Assembly: GCA_934121905.1 (NCBI GenBank)
Contig: CAKOVI010000010.1
Span: 1 to 64,000, forward strand
Source of the DNA: an uncultured Clostridia bacterium
GTDB lineage: Bacteria > Bacillota > Clostridia > TANB77 > CAG-508
Length of the DNA stretch: 64,000 nt
Direction of reading: 5' to 3'
Shown here: one piece after another, positions 38,001-49,400 of the stretch
Numbering within the stretch: the stretch's first letter is position 1
Layout: every line of letters starts with the position of its first letter
Position numbers and translations under genes: made by a program
Notes under the pieces: model-generated
The model's input: the letters and a program-made list of their open reading frames with translations, nothing else
Told to the model about the DNA's origin: nothing
Databases searched by the model: none

Positions 38001-41000
38001 TTTTCATCTACCCATACATATCCGTCTAATTTGTTTACTACTTTTTTGTTTACTACTTGATAATTTATAACATTATCATTTGTGGCTATTGTTACTGTTC
38101 CTCTGTATACCATTCCTGTGCTTGGATCATATCCATCTTGTCTAGTTATATCGTATCCCCTTGGTGTTTTTGTTTCATATACTTCATAAGTTCCGTTTAT
38201 TATTTTCTTAATGTTAATTTCACCATTTGAATCAGTTTCAAATTCCATTGCATTTGATACATCACTTACTAGGTATTCACTAGATTTTAAATCATAATAA
38301 TCATATGTATTTCCTGCTGCCAAATGATCAAATCCAGTATTCCCTAGCCACATATTTGATACTCCTGCATATTCTGATGATACTAATTTTAGTTTAAATT
38401 TTCCTCCTGATAGTTTTAAATCATGATAATTTTCGTCTACTTTTTCAATTCTTAAGTCTCCTGAAGATCTTAAGTTTATAAGTGATGCTGTTGATGGTGC
38501 ATTTACTGTTGTATCTCCCTTCATTACAATTGGATCTGTATAATATTTATCTTGTTCGCCATTTTCAATTTCTTCAATTTCGTATGGACCTAAGTCTTCA
38601 TACAATCCTGGAATAGTTACCTTTCCTTCACTATCTGTTGTAAATACTGTTGCATCATCTTTGTTATCTGTAAAATCTACTATATCTTCACCTTTTTCAT
38701 TAGCTCTAATATATACATAATTACCATTCTTCCATCCACCTAGGTCTGTTGCTTTAGAACTTAGGATAAATGAAACATTTGCTAATTTTTCTGTTACATT
38801 TGGACTTGATAATTGGTTATTTACATATACACCTGTTTTATTAATTATAACATCACCTTTTGGACGTTTCTTTTGTGCGTACGAAACTTGAACAGCCGAT
38901 TCTTGATTTCTTGTTATAGTAGCTGTACCTAATAGAGTCTTTTCGCCATCAAATGAACCTTGTCCCTCTAACGCATATTCAATACTCTTGGTTTTTACTT
39001 CATATATCATATAATTTCCTACTGGTAATCCTGTTATTGAGATTTTTCCATCATCTGTTATATATGGATCACTTGGCGATCCACTAAATATACTACTTAT
39101 TGCTTTCCATTTAACATCTTCATAACTTCCTTCTGTTGTTAGCCATCCGCTGTAATGATATTCACCTTCGTTTACTTCTCCATAAATTGCAATTTTAACT
39201 GCATCTATTGGTTCCCCTGTTTCGTATTTCTTTTCTATTTCAAGGTCTCCTCTTGTTTTGTCATTATGTACAGTTATACTTTCTGGTAAACCTAATTTAA
39301 CTGTTTTACTGCTATTTTCTGCTAAAGATACAGTAGCTGCAAGTCTTATATTTGGAACACTATGGTATCCTGTTTTGCTATATCCTTCTTGAAGTTCTAG
39401 GTCATAATATTTATCACAATCTGTTTCATATATTTCATAATTTCCTGGATATAATCCTTTTATTTTATATAATCCATCTACGGTTTTATATGAACCTAAC
39501 CAATCATGTGTTTCCTTATGAACACACTCTTTTTTAGTCGTTTTCCATTTATATGTATAAGAATAATAATCAAATTCTGTTGTCTTTTTTGTCTCTGTTA
39601 TTACTTTTCCATCTTTATCCTTAAGAACATTTCCGTCGCTATCCTTTTTTGGCACTGTTGTTGTTACTTCTTTGTAATGTGGAGTTTCACTAATATCATA
39701 ATACTCTGTATAAGAATATGAGCCAACTTTTGAACCTGCATCTATCTCTTTCATACTTGATTTATCACTTTCAGATGCTTTACTAATTTTAACTCCATTA
39801 AGTTCATCCTCTGGACGGTTATAGTTACACGAACCACTACCTGTACTTTCACTCGTTATCCATTGTGCAGGCGAGTCTTCCCATACTCTAAAGCTCATGT
39901 TTCCGCCCTCTTTAGTAATTAATAGGTCTCCCACATTTAAGTCTGTATCAATTGTTTCTCCACTTCCATCCTTTTTGTTAGTTATTGTAGTTGTGTATAC
40001 AGATTTATTTTCTTTCATCGTTAAACTTTTTGCTGTATAGCTTTCTGTATAACCATCTGGAACTACTTCTTCAACTGTATATGTTAGTAAATTATCATTA
40101 TCATCTTTTCTTTTTAAATCAGAAAATGTTACGCTTCCTGAACTTGTTATAGTTTTTGTTATAGATGTTTTTCCTACACCATTTATTACTTTTATTACTG
40201 ACCCACCTGCTGATATTTTTACTTTTACAGATGATGGTCTATCTTTTGCATTATTGTCTTCCCAAACTTTGTTTACTACTATGTCTATAGTGTCTGTTAA
40301 TTTAACTTTAAAACCTACCTCTCCACCTTTAACGGTATCTGTTTTATGTATATACCATATATTTCCCTGTTCGGAATTATAATCATTACATATAATTGCT
40401 CTTCCTTTTTCATAACTAAAATCCGACTGCTTAAACTTAACTTTTATTGTAGATGCATCTCCAGCTATGTCTTTTAATTTTGATTTACTCATTAAAACGT
40501 AAAACTTTTTGTTATTTAATAAAAAAGCGTTAGTTTCTCCCGGTTTTGTTTCATTAAATTGTTTTCTGACCGTATTTTCACCTGCAATTCTATATTTAGC
40601 TATTCCTTGACCAAATACTGAAGTCCCATTTATAGTCATATCGTTCAATTTACTTGTACCAAACTTCATTTTGAATGGTCCCATTTGTACATAATCTGTC
40701 CCATCTATATTAACTTCTTTACCCTCGACTTTATCTGGAACATCTACTGCTTCTAATTTATGGTAATTTTTGTACCTATCTCTTAATTTCTCATGTTCAG
40801 CTTCCCACTCAGCAGAAGAACCTCCATAAGATGAACCATCATCGTTATTACTTGATAAAGTATCTGAATCTGATAATCTTCCACTTTTTATGCATGTCAT
40901 TAAAGCTGATCTCACACCTTGAATATTCTTATTTAAACTCATTGCTGCAGCAAAATTCCTTATATCCTTTCCGGATGATTTACTAAATGTTTGACCAGAC

Positions 41001-41296
41001 TCTTTTGAAACACTGTTAGCAACTATTGTTCCCGTATTTTTGTCATAAAGTGTTTCATATGCCCCAACAATATGATCAGAATAACCCGAGTCACTATTAG
41101 CTTGGGAACAGCTATTCCATCCATCCTTTTCCCAAAGTCCATTTTGGTCTACGGTATGACCTTTTACTAAATCTTTCAGACTGTAATTCCAAATATTATT
41201 AGATGTTACGTCACCCGCATAACTTTTTAATGTACAAAAGTAAGAAAGTATGAAAATAATACAAATAATTTTTATAAATTTTCTTAATGCTTTCAT
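35021..41296 (-). CDS. Giant SpaA/Cna_B-type surface protein (B-type, copy 2)
   Basis: A 2091-aa wall protein. Signal peptide to about residue 28. A Cna_B domain covers about 340-450 (DIVVNKVWEDNN to TTTITNKK). Several SpaA-like pilin domains follow, such as GDLEIEKKY and GDLRIEKVDE, then SdrD_B-like domains (LDGYVWVDEKDTKAN; RTISGTVFEDSKDES). Such domains often carry isopeptide crosslinks. The C terminus is VTPPTGENR, a hydrophobic helix and KKFVL, a PPTG sorting-type signal. Long stretches match the 46483-51091 protein, for example YNNKIIYTDDTKKDVKEYG. No in-frame CGG is used in its 2091 codons. Confidence 0.9.
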   Translation of the reverse strand: MKALRKFIKIICIIFILSYFCTLKSYAGDVTSNNIWNYSLKDLVKGHTVDQNGLWEKDGWNSCSQANSDSGYSDHIVGAYETLYDKNTGTIVANSVSKESGQTFSKSSGKDIRNFAAAMSLNKNIQGVRSALMTCIKSGRLSDSDTLSSNNDDGSSYGGSSAEWEAEHEKLRDRYKNYHKLEAVDVPDKVEGKEVNIDGTDYVQMGPFKMKFGTSKLNDMTINGTSVFGQGIAKYRIAGENTVRKQFNETKPGETNAFLLNNKKFYVLMSKSKLKDIAGDASTIKVKFKQSDFSYEKGRAIICNDYNSEQGNIWYIHKTDTVKGGEVGFKVKLTDTIDIVVNKVWEDNNAKDRPSSVKVKISAGGSVIKVINGVGKTSITKTITSSGSVTFSDLKRKDDNDNLLTYTVEEVVPDGYTESYTAKSLTMKENKSVYTTTITNKKDGSGETIDTDLNVGDLLITKEGGNMSFRVWEDSPAQWITSESTGSGSCNYNRPEDELNGVKISKASESDKSSMKEIDAGSKVGSYSYTEYYDISETPHYKEVTTTVPKKDSDGNVLKDKDGKVITETKKTTEFDYYSYTYKWKTTKKECVHKETHDWLGSYKTVDGLYKIKGLYPGNYEIYETDCDKYYDLELQEGYSKTGYHSVPNIRLAATVSLAENSSKTVKLGLPESITVHNDKTRGDLEIEKKYETGEPIDAVKIAIYGEVNEGEYHYSGWLTTEGSYEDVKWKAISSIFSGSPSDPYITDDGKISITGLPVGNYMIYEVKTKSIEYALEGQGSFDGEKTLLGTATITRNQESAVQVSYAQKKRPKGDVIINKTGVYVNNQLSSPNVTEKLANVSFILSSKATDLGGWKNGNYVYIRANEKGEDIVDFTDNKDDATVFTTDSEGKVTIPGLYEDLGPYEIEEIENGEQDKYYTDPIVMKGDTTVNAPSTASLINLRSSGDLRIEKVDENYHDLKLSGGKFKLKLVSSEYAGVSNMWLGNTGFDHLAAGNTYDYYDLKSSEYLVSDVSNAMEFETDSNGEINIKKIINGTYEVYETKTPRGYDITRQDGYDPSTGMVYRGTVTIATNDNVINYQVVNKKVVNKLDGYVWVDEKDTKANTYNSLYKDNNGEKDYLKEGIQVNLIDKNTGKTMASTVTDKNGYYEFTTYSDGSDIIYWDLAHSYVEYIYNNKIIYTDDTKKDVKEYGFIVVDPFVGGQSKITINSKAQAKEITKDELLDEKLTGTEGKYPGRAVTYTSASELGFNEILKQNAEVTPNDGKQNNDDSKNTSAFLEDKLITSYYDEDRFTIDNINLGLVEKNPTTHAIDESIEYVKIVKGNYTFKYEYGEKAITEEGQEQAAPTVKFQNSAKTFTQNIYPSDIKYNAANNSKFEIDDGEKFKVYVVYKIDIQNTTTINNEDLYVEQGLYLKQLVNTYDSSRFQISGDKLAGDDDNIADDFKLWSDSGDNKTASFNIDDSNKAYKRGNEGIKPNKIESTYIQYKVTDEALNSWLDQKIKNKESTFKAAPTVSTSYAYHIYTRKDKNWKDKDTYTHETIQEKREDGALSLKWHLLDPRTISGTVFEDSKDESRADERVGDGKYNNSNEKNLTDVRVSLIDADSEDGRVAPLYDGNFSQNTETGKWTSDKQLGSVTVKENGYYELIGVVPGRYYLQFTYGNGTVKYKDLNGNEITEGDQIKTTIKGKSEPINSNYYKSTIITGSAQKANDTNASTWFLGDIQAGVNSVASDYTGTYYDAKGNVVGEENTNMINSRTTSDKELNYTTSQEKVVINARTPLMDVQFEDHNDIKISHNDVPTLPKACSGMNFGIMERPRIDIKLDKEIKNIKLTLNTATTVINGNPNEQNVSPYLSAMNKAFAKIEIPSDKLFGSYLNVTYKMTAINDSEIDYASENYYKYGDKGENKPVTTTVTKIVDYLSYAECEYKNPDQVNIKEIKNENEGECKEAVYFKPELDNSKFTKKYILTKEEKNLIPTKADSSRDKKSSTAEYILTVGRPIGDSDDDAGINNFSEIIGITNATFSPQYYSTSGNYEAGDTLRTAEGGTSEDDNTGATIVVTPPTGENRSYTMYIVAGISLIVIAGGVILIKKFVL

Positions 41297-41312
41297 TTTT
41301 CCTCCTTTCTTT

Positions 41313-44300
41313 TTATTTTAAAAATCTAATAAATAAATATGCTCCACAAGATAATACCGCAAACATAATTAGCACGATTGCTATATAGTTTAACATTGTT
41401 CCTGTACTTACACTTATAATTACATTAGCTGAACCTGTATTTTGATTAATATTTTCTATTCCTTTTGTATTAGAACTTTCTACTATTTGAGATTTATTAT
41501 TTATTAAACCTGTATTTGATTCTGTCATCGTTTTTGTTAAAGTTAATGTGATTTCTTTAGATTCCCCAGGTTTTATTATAGTATTAGCTAAACTTGAGTT
41601 GTAGAGATTTGCACCAGATTTATACCAATCAGAATTCATACTTGAATTAAATTCTAATGTTGTTGGTAAATTATCTGATATGTTTTTAGCATATCCTTCA
41701 ATCTCTCCATTATTTGTAATTTTAAATTTATATTCTATTACAACTAATGAACCTTTTAAATATTTTGATTTTATTTCTGCCTTTGCTAATGTTGTTCCTT
41801 CTTTTTGTTCATATGTATGTGTTCCACTATTATTTTTAATAATAATTTTACTAACATATTTTTCTATTCCTAGGTCAAATTTTTGTTTATTTACTAATCC
41901 TATATTTATTCCTGTTAAATTGCTATTTACTTCTAATATGTCTGTTGCTCCAACAGTTTGTCTTTCCCCTTCAAGTGTAATTTGTTTTTCTATTGCATCT
42001 GAATTTTCATCTTCTGATGACCCATTTACCTTATAAGTTGTTGTTGTATATATTTGATTATCAAAGAAAAATACTATAATATATTTTCCTTTAGACAAAT
42101 TTAATTCATAATTACCTGTGCTGTCTGTATTTGCACTACTAGTTATTTCATTTGTTTCTGTATTTAGTGCACTCACTTTAATTTGTGATAACCTTTTTTC
42201 TTTAAAATCAATTTTACCATTTTTGTCTTCATCCACCCATACTGTTCCTGTAATATTGTATTTATTATTTTTTGAATCATTTGAATTGCTTGAATCATTT
42301 GGTGTATCTGTATTGTTTGGATTATCTGGTGTATTTGGTGTATTTGGTGTATTTGGTGTATTTGGATTGTTTGGAGTAACAGGAACACCTGAATCATTAA
42401 CAGTATTAACCAAAAATTCTAATTGTTCTGAAACATAAGTTGTAATATTAGTGTCATAAGCTACTATTTTGTTTGTTACTTTTTCAGAATTTACTCCATC
42501 AACTCTTGCTGTTACTGTAATTGTTATACTTTGTCCTGGATTCAATTCTATATTTCTTAATTCTAATGTATTATTCTCAAAGTCATCAATTAAATTTTTA
42601 TTGTTATTATCACGAGCCGATTTTAACTCCAATAATTCATCAATTTCGCAGTCACTATTTATCTTTATAGCATTTTTTTCATTATTTGTAATAGTTGAAA
42701 CAATATCAATTATGTCATTATTATTTAGTTTTTCATCTTTTGCAATTTCTTTTCCATCTCTTAGTGTTTTCATACTTACTTGGATATCTTTAGTCTGTTT
42801 ATATATAGTTTTTTCAAATTTTGCTTGATATCCTTCATTTTCTCCTAATGTAACTTGGGCTAATATACATCCCATTACTTTAGCTTTATCCATATTCTTT
42901 GCTGACAATACAAGAGCTATTTTTTTTGTAAACTGTGATTTTAATTCTGAAACACTAAAAGTTACTATAGCTTCTCCATCTTCTGTTTTCTCTATTTTTT
43001 CATATTTTAATTCCCCAGTACTATTATCTTCATCTACAAATCTATTTGAAAACACAAAATCATTAACATCTATCGCATTGCTTAATTCTTTACTTAGTTT
43101 AATCTTAACATAAATATTTTTCAACGTTTCATTACTTATATTAGTAATTTGTAAGTTAGAAATACAGCTTCCATTCTCAACCCATTGATAACCTTCATTT
43201 TTGCTATTATAAATGTTAACTTTAATTTTTCCTGATTCTATATTATTTTTTTGCGTTGTAACATTTACACTTAAATTGTCACTCTTATTTTCTAGGCTAA
43301 TTGTTCCAAATGTTTCTGTTCCATTTAGCTTAGAATCATTTAATAAATATGTAGAAGATTCATATGAACATTCATAAGTTGAACCATTTTTTAAACTTTC
43401 TATTTTTCCAAGATTTATTTCATTATTTTCTGTAATTTCATACCATTTACTTTTAACCTCAGTATAGTTCTCTGCATTTGTGTATTTTTTTGTTACTTTT
43501 TCAACAGTATCCCACACATATCCATTTTTCTGTACGGCTTTAACATCAATATTAGAATAATCTTTACCAGTATTATTAGTAATTTTAATATTGTATTTTA
43601 TTGTTTCTCCTTCTTTTATAGCCTCACCATCTGTAATATCATTATTTCCAATTTGAGCTGTAACTTTAACATCTAGTCCTTGATTATTTAATACATTTAC
43701 ATTACTATTTACATTTTGTGTTATATTAGGTTCTTCAACCTTATCACCTGTTTTTACTATAATTTTTGAACTATTTGATTGACTTGTTCCATTCATTTCA
43801 TATGTTACATCTTCTAAAATATTTCCACTTTCATTTGCCTTTAATTTATCAGGTATACCTAAATCTGTCTTTATTGCTAAAATCTCACCTGGCTCCATAG
43901 TAGGAATTACAATTTTATACATTTTAGCATTTTCTGAGTTTTCACTCCACTCTTCATCACTTTGTTTATCATTCAAATTATCTGAATAATATATTTTTAC
44001 ATTATTGTTGTTTGTACCAATTCCATTTAATGCCATATTAAATGTATTTTCACCTGCACCTTTAGAAGGTATTTTTCCTATTAAAGTTATATTTTGAATT
44101 TGATTTTCATAGTTGTTAATTAAAGCTGTTTGTAAAGTTGCGTTCTTACCACTAGCATTTATATCTAGTTTTCCAGAAACAGGTTCTTTATCTATTGTCT
44201 CTATACTCTCATTATTTTGGTTATATCCTAATAATTTATTATATAACATAAGTCCATATTGAGACTCTAACTTCAAATCTGTTTTTATTGTTTTTTCCAT

Positions 44301-46247
44301 ATTTTTATATTCATTTGTATATTTCATTTGAACTTCAGTCATTTGGCTTGGTGTCAATTTTCCTGTCTTAACTTCTGCTTTAAGACATATTCTTGTTCCA
44401 CCTGATATATCATAATTTGTTTGTTCCCCAACAAATTGAATATTCACTTCTGTTTGATTATTATCATTCTTATAATATGTTGCATTTTCAACCTCTAATC
44501 CATTTTTATATAATGATGCATATTGTACAGATGTAACTTCTAATTCTTTTGGAAATGTTATTACAACATTTGGGTTTTTATATAAATCTTCACTTTCATC
44601 ATTTGCTAATAATGTTGCATCAACTGTTAATGTTTGGTTATCTGATAAAGTAGAAATTTTGGTTGTATCTAATTTTATATTAGCCTTTGATTCTGTCTCT
44701 TTTAGTTCTATTTTACATTCTTCTCTGTTTCCATTTACCGTTTCAAGTTCTTTTATACCTGTAATACCATTTATTTCTTCTCTTACATAATTTGCATTTT
44801 TTATTGTCTTTATATTTTTTATATTTAAAATTCCTAAATTTACAGGATTACTTGTTTGAATTGTCAAATCATTTATGTTATTTTGATAGTTTACTACAAT
44901 TTTTCCTTCTTCATTTGCTTCTGTATCTTTATTTATATTTGCAAGTATTGTTCCTGTGCTATCTTTTATTGTTATATATCCATCTTCTCCAAATATTTTC
45001 AAGAATTCATTTTTATCAATTTCAGTTTGTTTATATATAATATTTGCTATTTGTTCTGTTTCATTTTCCAAATATTTTGCTGAAATTCCTTTTATTATAA
45101 TTTCTTTTGTTGTATTTAAGTAGTCAATATTTACTTTTGTAGATACCCTATAGTCTCTATCTTCACCTGTATAAATCTTTCCTTTATAAATACTTTTTTC
45201 TTCTGTTTCTAAATCTGACGTAATTACTCCATCTATTTCTTTATCTACACTTATTGTTTGGCTTTCATTTAGAACTTTGTTATCATATGTTTCGATTATA
45301 CTATCTAAAGATATTTCTTGACCATTAACATCTTTATTAGCATCTAAAATATATGTTACTACAATTTCATCTTCTGCATTTTGTTCCCAACTTAATGCTT
45401 CTTGATTGTCATTTGCTAAATTTATTATAACTTTCTTTCCAGACTTATCATATTTATAATTGTTTTCATTAAATTCCAAATTTTTATTTGTTGCATTTGT
45501 ATATCTTGTATGTACTTTTACATCTTCAACATCATCTGGTACATTTAAAGTTATATTAGTATTTTTTACAGGGTAATTATTATTTGTAATTTTGTTGTTT
45601 ATTAAAAATTGAACAATTCTTTTGTTTTCTTCATTTATTTGATAAACCTTATTTGTTAGAAGTTTTCCACTTAATTCGTTTTTAGTCTCTTCACTTGATT
45701 TCCAGTCTACTTCTACTTCTGTTTTACCATTTATTTCTATATAAGAATCTTTTTCAATATTTTTACTATTTACATATTTACCTTGTAATTCAACTGATGT
45801 TTTAGCATTTAAGTTTTCTACCTTTATTGTAGATTCCTTTTTAGCTTCAATTCCAAGTTTTATTGTTTTTGTAGTACCTGCATTTATTTGTTTTAACTTA
45901 ACAGTGTTTCCTGAAATCTCATCTATATCTGGACTTTGGGTATCTTGCTTTATGTTAAAATTATTATTTGATAACGTTATATTCCCATTAAAATATCCTT
46001 CATTTTTTACAGATACTTCCACATAGAGATATTCATTTTGGTCGATATTTTTTTCCAATTTATCCACCTTTTCTCCATCTTTGTTCATAAAGTATGCTGA
46101 AATATCTATATTCTCGTGGTTAGTTTTCACCACATCTAAAGCATAAGTAACTGCTGTTACTCCAACAAATATAAAATAATATAATGTCATCGTTAATATA
46201 ATTTCAATTGCGATTATTGCATTTAATTTTCTTTTTATTTTTAACAT
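41313..46247 (-). CDS. Giant repetitive surface protein (A-type, copy 2)
   Basis: 1644 aa. A signal peptide (about 1-36, ending TAVTYALD) is followed by many beta-sandwich domains related to DUF11-like adhesin repeats. Then come a Pro/Asn/Thr linker, an SdrD_B-like domain (GTVWVDEDKNGKIDF), a conserved stalk (FDLGIEKYVSKI) and the tail NVIISVSTG plus a membrane helix and RFLK. It is a paralogue of 51110-56062 over its whole length. It lies 16 bp upstream of the B-type gene, so the pair is co-transcribed. Confidence 0.88.
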   Translation of the reverse strand: MLKIKRKLNAIIAIEIILTMTLYYFIFVGVTAVTYALDVVKTNHENIDISAYFMNKDGEKVDKLEKNIDQNEYLYVEVSVKNEGYFNGNITLSNNNFNIKQDTQSPDIDEISGNTVKLKQINAGTTKTIKLGIEAKKESTIKVENLNAKTSVELQGKYVNSKNIEKDSYIEINGKTEVEVDWKSSEETKNELSGKLLTNKVYQINEENKRIVQFLINNKITNNNYPVKNTNITLNVPDDVEDVKVHTRYTNATNKNLEFNENNYKYDKSGKKVIINLANDNQEALSWEQNAEDEIVVTYILDANKDVNGQEISLDSIIETYDNKVLNESQTISVDKEIDGVITSDLETEEKSIYKGKIYTGEDRDYRVSTKVNIDYLNTTKEIIIKGISAKYLENETEQIANIIYKQTEIDKNEFLKIFGEDGYITIKDSTGTILANINKDTEANEEGKIVVNYQNNINDLTIQTSNPVNLGILNIKNIKTIKNANYVREEINGITGIKELETVNGNREECKIELKETESKANIKLDTTKISTLSDNQTLTVDATLLANDESEDLYKNPNVVITFPKELEVTSVQYASLYKNGLEVENATYYKNDNNQTEVNIQFVGEQTNYDISGGTRICLKAEVKTGKLTPSQMTEVQMKYTNEYKNMEKTIKTDLKLESQYGLMLYNKLLGYNQNNESIETIDKEPVSGKLDINASGKNATLQTALINNYENQIQNITLIGKIPSKGAGENTFNMALNGIGTNNNNVKIYYSDNLNDKQSDEEWSENSENAKMYKIVIPTMEPGEILAIKTDLGIPDKLKANESGNILEDVTYEMNGTSQSNSSKIIVKTGDKVEEPNITQNVNSNVNVLNNQGLDVKVTAQIGNNDITDGEAIKEGETIKYNIKITNNTGKDYSNIDVKAVQKNGYVWDTVEKVTKKYTNAENYTEVKSKWYEITENNEINLGKIESLKNGSTYECSYESSTYLLNDSKLNGTETFGTISLENKSDNLSVNVTTQKNNIESGKIKVNIYNSKNEGYQWVENGSCISNLQITNISNETLKNIYVKIKLSKELSNAIDVNDFVFSNRFVDEDNSTGELKYEKIEKTEDGEAIVTFSVSELKSQFTKKIALVLSAKNMDKAKVMGCILAQVTLGENEGYQAKFEKTIYKQTKDIQVSMKTLRDGKEIAKDEKLNNNDIIDIVSTITNNEKNAIKINSDCEIDELLELKSARDNNNKNLIDDFENNTLELRNIELNPGQSITITVTARVDGVNSEKVTNKIVAYDTNITTYVSEQLEFLVNTVNDSGVPVTPNNPNTPNTPNTPNTPDNPNNTDTPNDSSNSNDSKNNKYNITGTVWVDEDKNGKIDFKEKRLSQIKVSALNTETNEITSSANTDSTGNYELNLSKGKYIIVFFFDNQIYTTTTYKVNGSSEDENSDAIEKQITLEGERQTVGATDILEVNSNLTGINIGLVNKQKFDLGIEKYVSKIIIKNNSGTHTYEQKEGTTLAKAEIKSKYLKGSLVVIEYKFKITNNGEIEGYAKNISDNLPTTLEFNSSMNSDWYKSGANLYNSSLANTIIKPGESKEITLTLTKTMTESNTGLINNKSQIVESSNTKGIENINQNTGSANVIISVSTGTMLNYIAIVLIMFAVLSCGAYLFIRFLK
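42328..42363. repeat. Four 9-bp tandem repeats in A-type gene
   Basis: GGTGTATTT is repeated four times without change. It codes for Asn-Thr-Pro units in the linker, and loss or gain of units keeps the frame. Confidence 0.9.
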
Positions 46248-46412
46248 TATACAATTCTCCCTTCCAGTTTTTTTGTCTAATATATTGTTGCATCTTTTTT
46301 TTTATTTTTCAATAGCCATTTTTTTTACTTTTTGTTTTATTACAAAAAAAATCTCTAACTTAGCTACGGAAGGTACTTTCGCAGTTTTGCATACATTTTT
46401 TGTTAAATTATT

Positions 46413-46429
46413 ATTACATTTTTATTACA
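46413..46429 (-). promoter_or_regulatory. WalR-like direct repeat before A-type copy 2
   Basis: On the minus strand, TGTAAT-N5-TGTAAT, 11-bp period, about 170 bp before the start codon. It matches the TGTWAH-N5-TGTWAH consensus of the cell-wall regulator WalR. The leader (46248-46412) holds no coding frame. Confidence 0.55.
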
Positions 46430-46443
46430 TTTTTTTCGTTGCA

Positions 46444-46480
46444 CAAAAAAACGATATTCCCCTACGGAATACCGTTTTTT
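46444..46480 (-). terminator. Terminator after the first surface cassette
   Basis: AAAAACGGTATTCC and GGAATATCGTTTTT (minus strand; one mismatch) with a 5-base loop and T tract. It separates the 51-46 kb cassette from the 46-35 kb cassette, so each cassette is its own transcript. Confidence 0.85.
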
Positions 46481-46482
46481 TA

Positions 46483-49400
46483 TTATTTGTTTAATAGTTT
46501 TCTTTTTATGATTACAATTCCACCTGCTATAACAATTAATCCTATTGTTCCTACTATCCAATATAAATTGCTTCTATTTCCACCTGTTGGAGGTGTGATT
46601 GCAAGTTCAGTATTATCTTTTACTTTTGTCCAGTCAAAACTACTTTCTAATGTAGCTAACTTATCAAGTTTAATTTTTGTGATTTTAGCTTCATTCGAGT
46701 ATGATGTTTCATCATTTTCTGGCGATACTAAAGATGTTACTGTATAGCTTATTGTTGTCTTTTCTTTGCTTGCAAGAGATTCCCAATTTGTAATTGTTAA
46801 ATTATTTGCATCATCATTTTTAACTATTTCTACCTTTTTTCCTACCTCTGTTCTTCCATTTTCGTATGTTAATGTTTGAGACGTCTCATCTTGCTTAGAA
46901 TCAAATGCATATTTAGTATCCATTGTGTCTACAACTTCTTCAACCGTTATTTTCTTTAAGTGTGCATTAGACTTATCTCCATATTTTGAATAATGTCCAT
47001 AGCCTTCTGTTCCTTCGTTTTCGATGTAATCTTTAGCAGAATTATTTTCTATGCTAACTTCATATGTTGTTGCTAATTCTGAACCATATATTAAGTCTTT
47101 TTCTATTTCCAACTTAGCATATTTGCTTCCTCCTGTAACTTTATCTAGTGCTGTTATATAATTTGCTGTTTTATCAGTAGGATTTGCAGATACTAATGTT
47201 GTTCCTGTTTGTGTTGTAAATTTAACATTTGTTATCTTTTTGTCTACTTTTAGTTCTGTTGGTGCATTTTTTATAATACCAAAGTTAAATCCTGAATAAT
47301 TTGGTTTTTGTGCTTCCTCTACATTATCTTCTTTTCCCTTTACATCTGTCTCGTTATTTATGTCGTTTTCTATAGAAATTCCAACCATTGGTGTATATGC
47401 ATTGATATTCATATATCCAGATACTTCTTTTCCGTCTTTATCATATATTTTGCCATCTGTATATGTATATCCGTCTGCTTGAGCTCTTTGTATTAAATCA
47501 TCTGTTGCTGTTGAATATGTTGTATTATTTAAATATTTATACCATTCAACTAATTTCTTTTGCTCTTCCGTGTATTTTGCAGGTAATGTACTTCCAATTT
47601 TTGCTATAGGGTCTTTTTCTTCCATAGCATCTTTAATTAATGTTCCAGCATTGTTGCTTTCTGTATTAATTATTGTAGATTTATAGTCATTTGATTTTAT
47701 TACATCTGATGCTGGCATCATCTTTTGCTTACCATCTCCATAAGTAAATCTTATATAGTAGTATCCTGGAACTACACCATCAAATGTAAATGTTCCATCT
47801 TCTGCTGATTTTACAGTAGCTGTTGCTGTTTCTGCTTTATTATCTTTTACCTTATATAATGTCGCAGGTGTTGACTTATCTTGGTTTAATAAATCTACTG
47901 TAACTTCACTTGCTCTATTATTTTCACCATCATCTATCATACCATTTCCAAGGTTAGTATTTTCACTCGCGCTTTGGCTTGTTTTTGTATCTTCAAATAC
48001 TTTTCCTGAAACTTTTCTACTGTCACCTATTGATAATTTCAAATATAGGTCTGCAGCTTGACGTTCTTTGCTAACTGTTTTGTGTACATAGTATTTTTTA
48101 TTATTTTCTGTTGATACTGGATAAGTATTTAATCCTTTTACTCCTTCAAATGCTCTAACATTTTCATCATGTTTCCAAGCATTATCTGTTCTTAAATACT
48201 CATGATATGCGTTTACAGTTGCTTTTGTTGGTGCATTTTTTCTTTCTGTTTCAGATATATTATTTTGTAATAATCTTTGTACAGCTTTTTCTTTTATCTT
48301 AAATTGGATATATGAGGTTACTGTCTCATTTTTTCCCATACCATTTTTATAAACGCTACTTTCTGCATTTACATCATAAGTTGCTGTTCCATCTCCAGAT
48401 GCTTTCCATAAAGCAAAATCTTTTTTATCTTCAGTATTTTCATCTGTACATAGAGTATATCTTTCTTTATCAAATGAATTTGTTAATGATTCTAAATATA
48501 GCCTCTGTTCATAATACATATTATCAACATATGTTGTATCTGTATTTGTTACATCTATACTGTATACTACATAAACTTGTAATTTATCTGTTGCAGTTGA
48601 TTCTACAGCATTATATGCTATATCCGTTGGATATATTTTTCCAGTAAATGTTTTGCTTGTATTTTGTTCTTGTACTGTTGGCACATATTTTGAATCTGTT
48701 AATGCTGCTTCTCCATATTTATATGTGTAAGTATATCCTTTCATTTTTACTTTAATGTATGCTAAATTTTCATCAACATTATATGTTGGGTCATGTTGAT
48801 CTAATAATCCAAGATTGATGTCAGATACTTTGAATGTTGTATTATCATAATAACATGCAAGTGGTACATCTTTTAAATCTGCTTCTGATGCTGTGTTATT
48901 TTTGATTTTGTCAGATATATCTTTATTTTTATCTAGCAATTGTTTTACATCTGTTATAACTGCATCTTTGTTTGTTATTGCTCTTCCTGGGTTTTCTCCA
49001 GTTTCACCAGTTAGATTATTATCATCAAGTTTTTGTTTTGTTATAGTATATTCTTGTGCTTTTGAGTTTATTTTTGCATTTGTTCCAACAAATGGGTCTA
49101 CTGATATATAACCATATTCTTTTACTTCATTTTTTGTATCATCTGTGTATATTGTTTTATTGTTATACATAAATTCTACATATGCATCTGCCAAATCCCA
49201 ATAGTATATGTTTTTGTCTTCTTCAGATGATGCATTTTTTGTTGTAAATTTATATTCTCCATTTGCGTCTGTTTTGGTTGTTGCAAGTAAGTTTCCTTGT
49301 CCATTATATAAATTAACTGTTATTCCTTCTTTTAATTTATCGTTAGTACTTGAATCATATATGTTATCTGTTGTTTTGTTTGCTTTTGTATCTGGATTAT

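Noticed and set aside
42301..42370. CRISPR-like array
   Set aside because: The nine-base tandem units are in-frame coding repeats without spacers.
42173..42397. Repetitive Ile-His-Gln minus-strand frame
   Set aside because: It is a shadow of the Asn-Thr-Pro linker repeats in another frame of the A-type gene.
46365..46400. A known riboswitch (c-di-GMP or preQ1) in the surface-gene leaders
   Set aside because: Only a ten-base motif is shared and I could not fold the known conserved cores.
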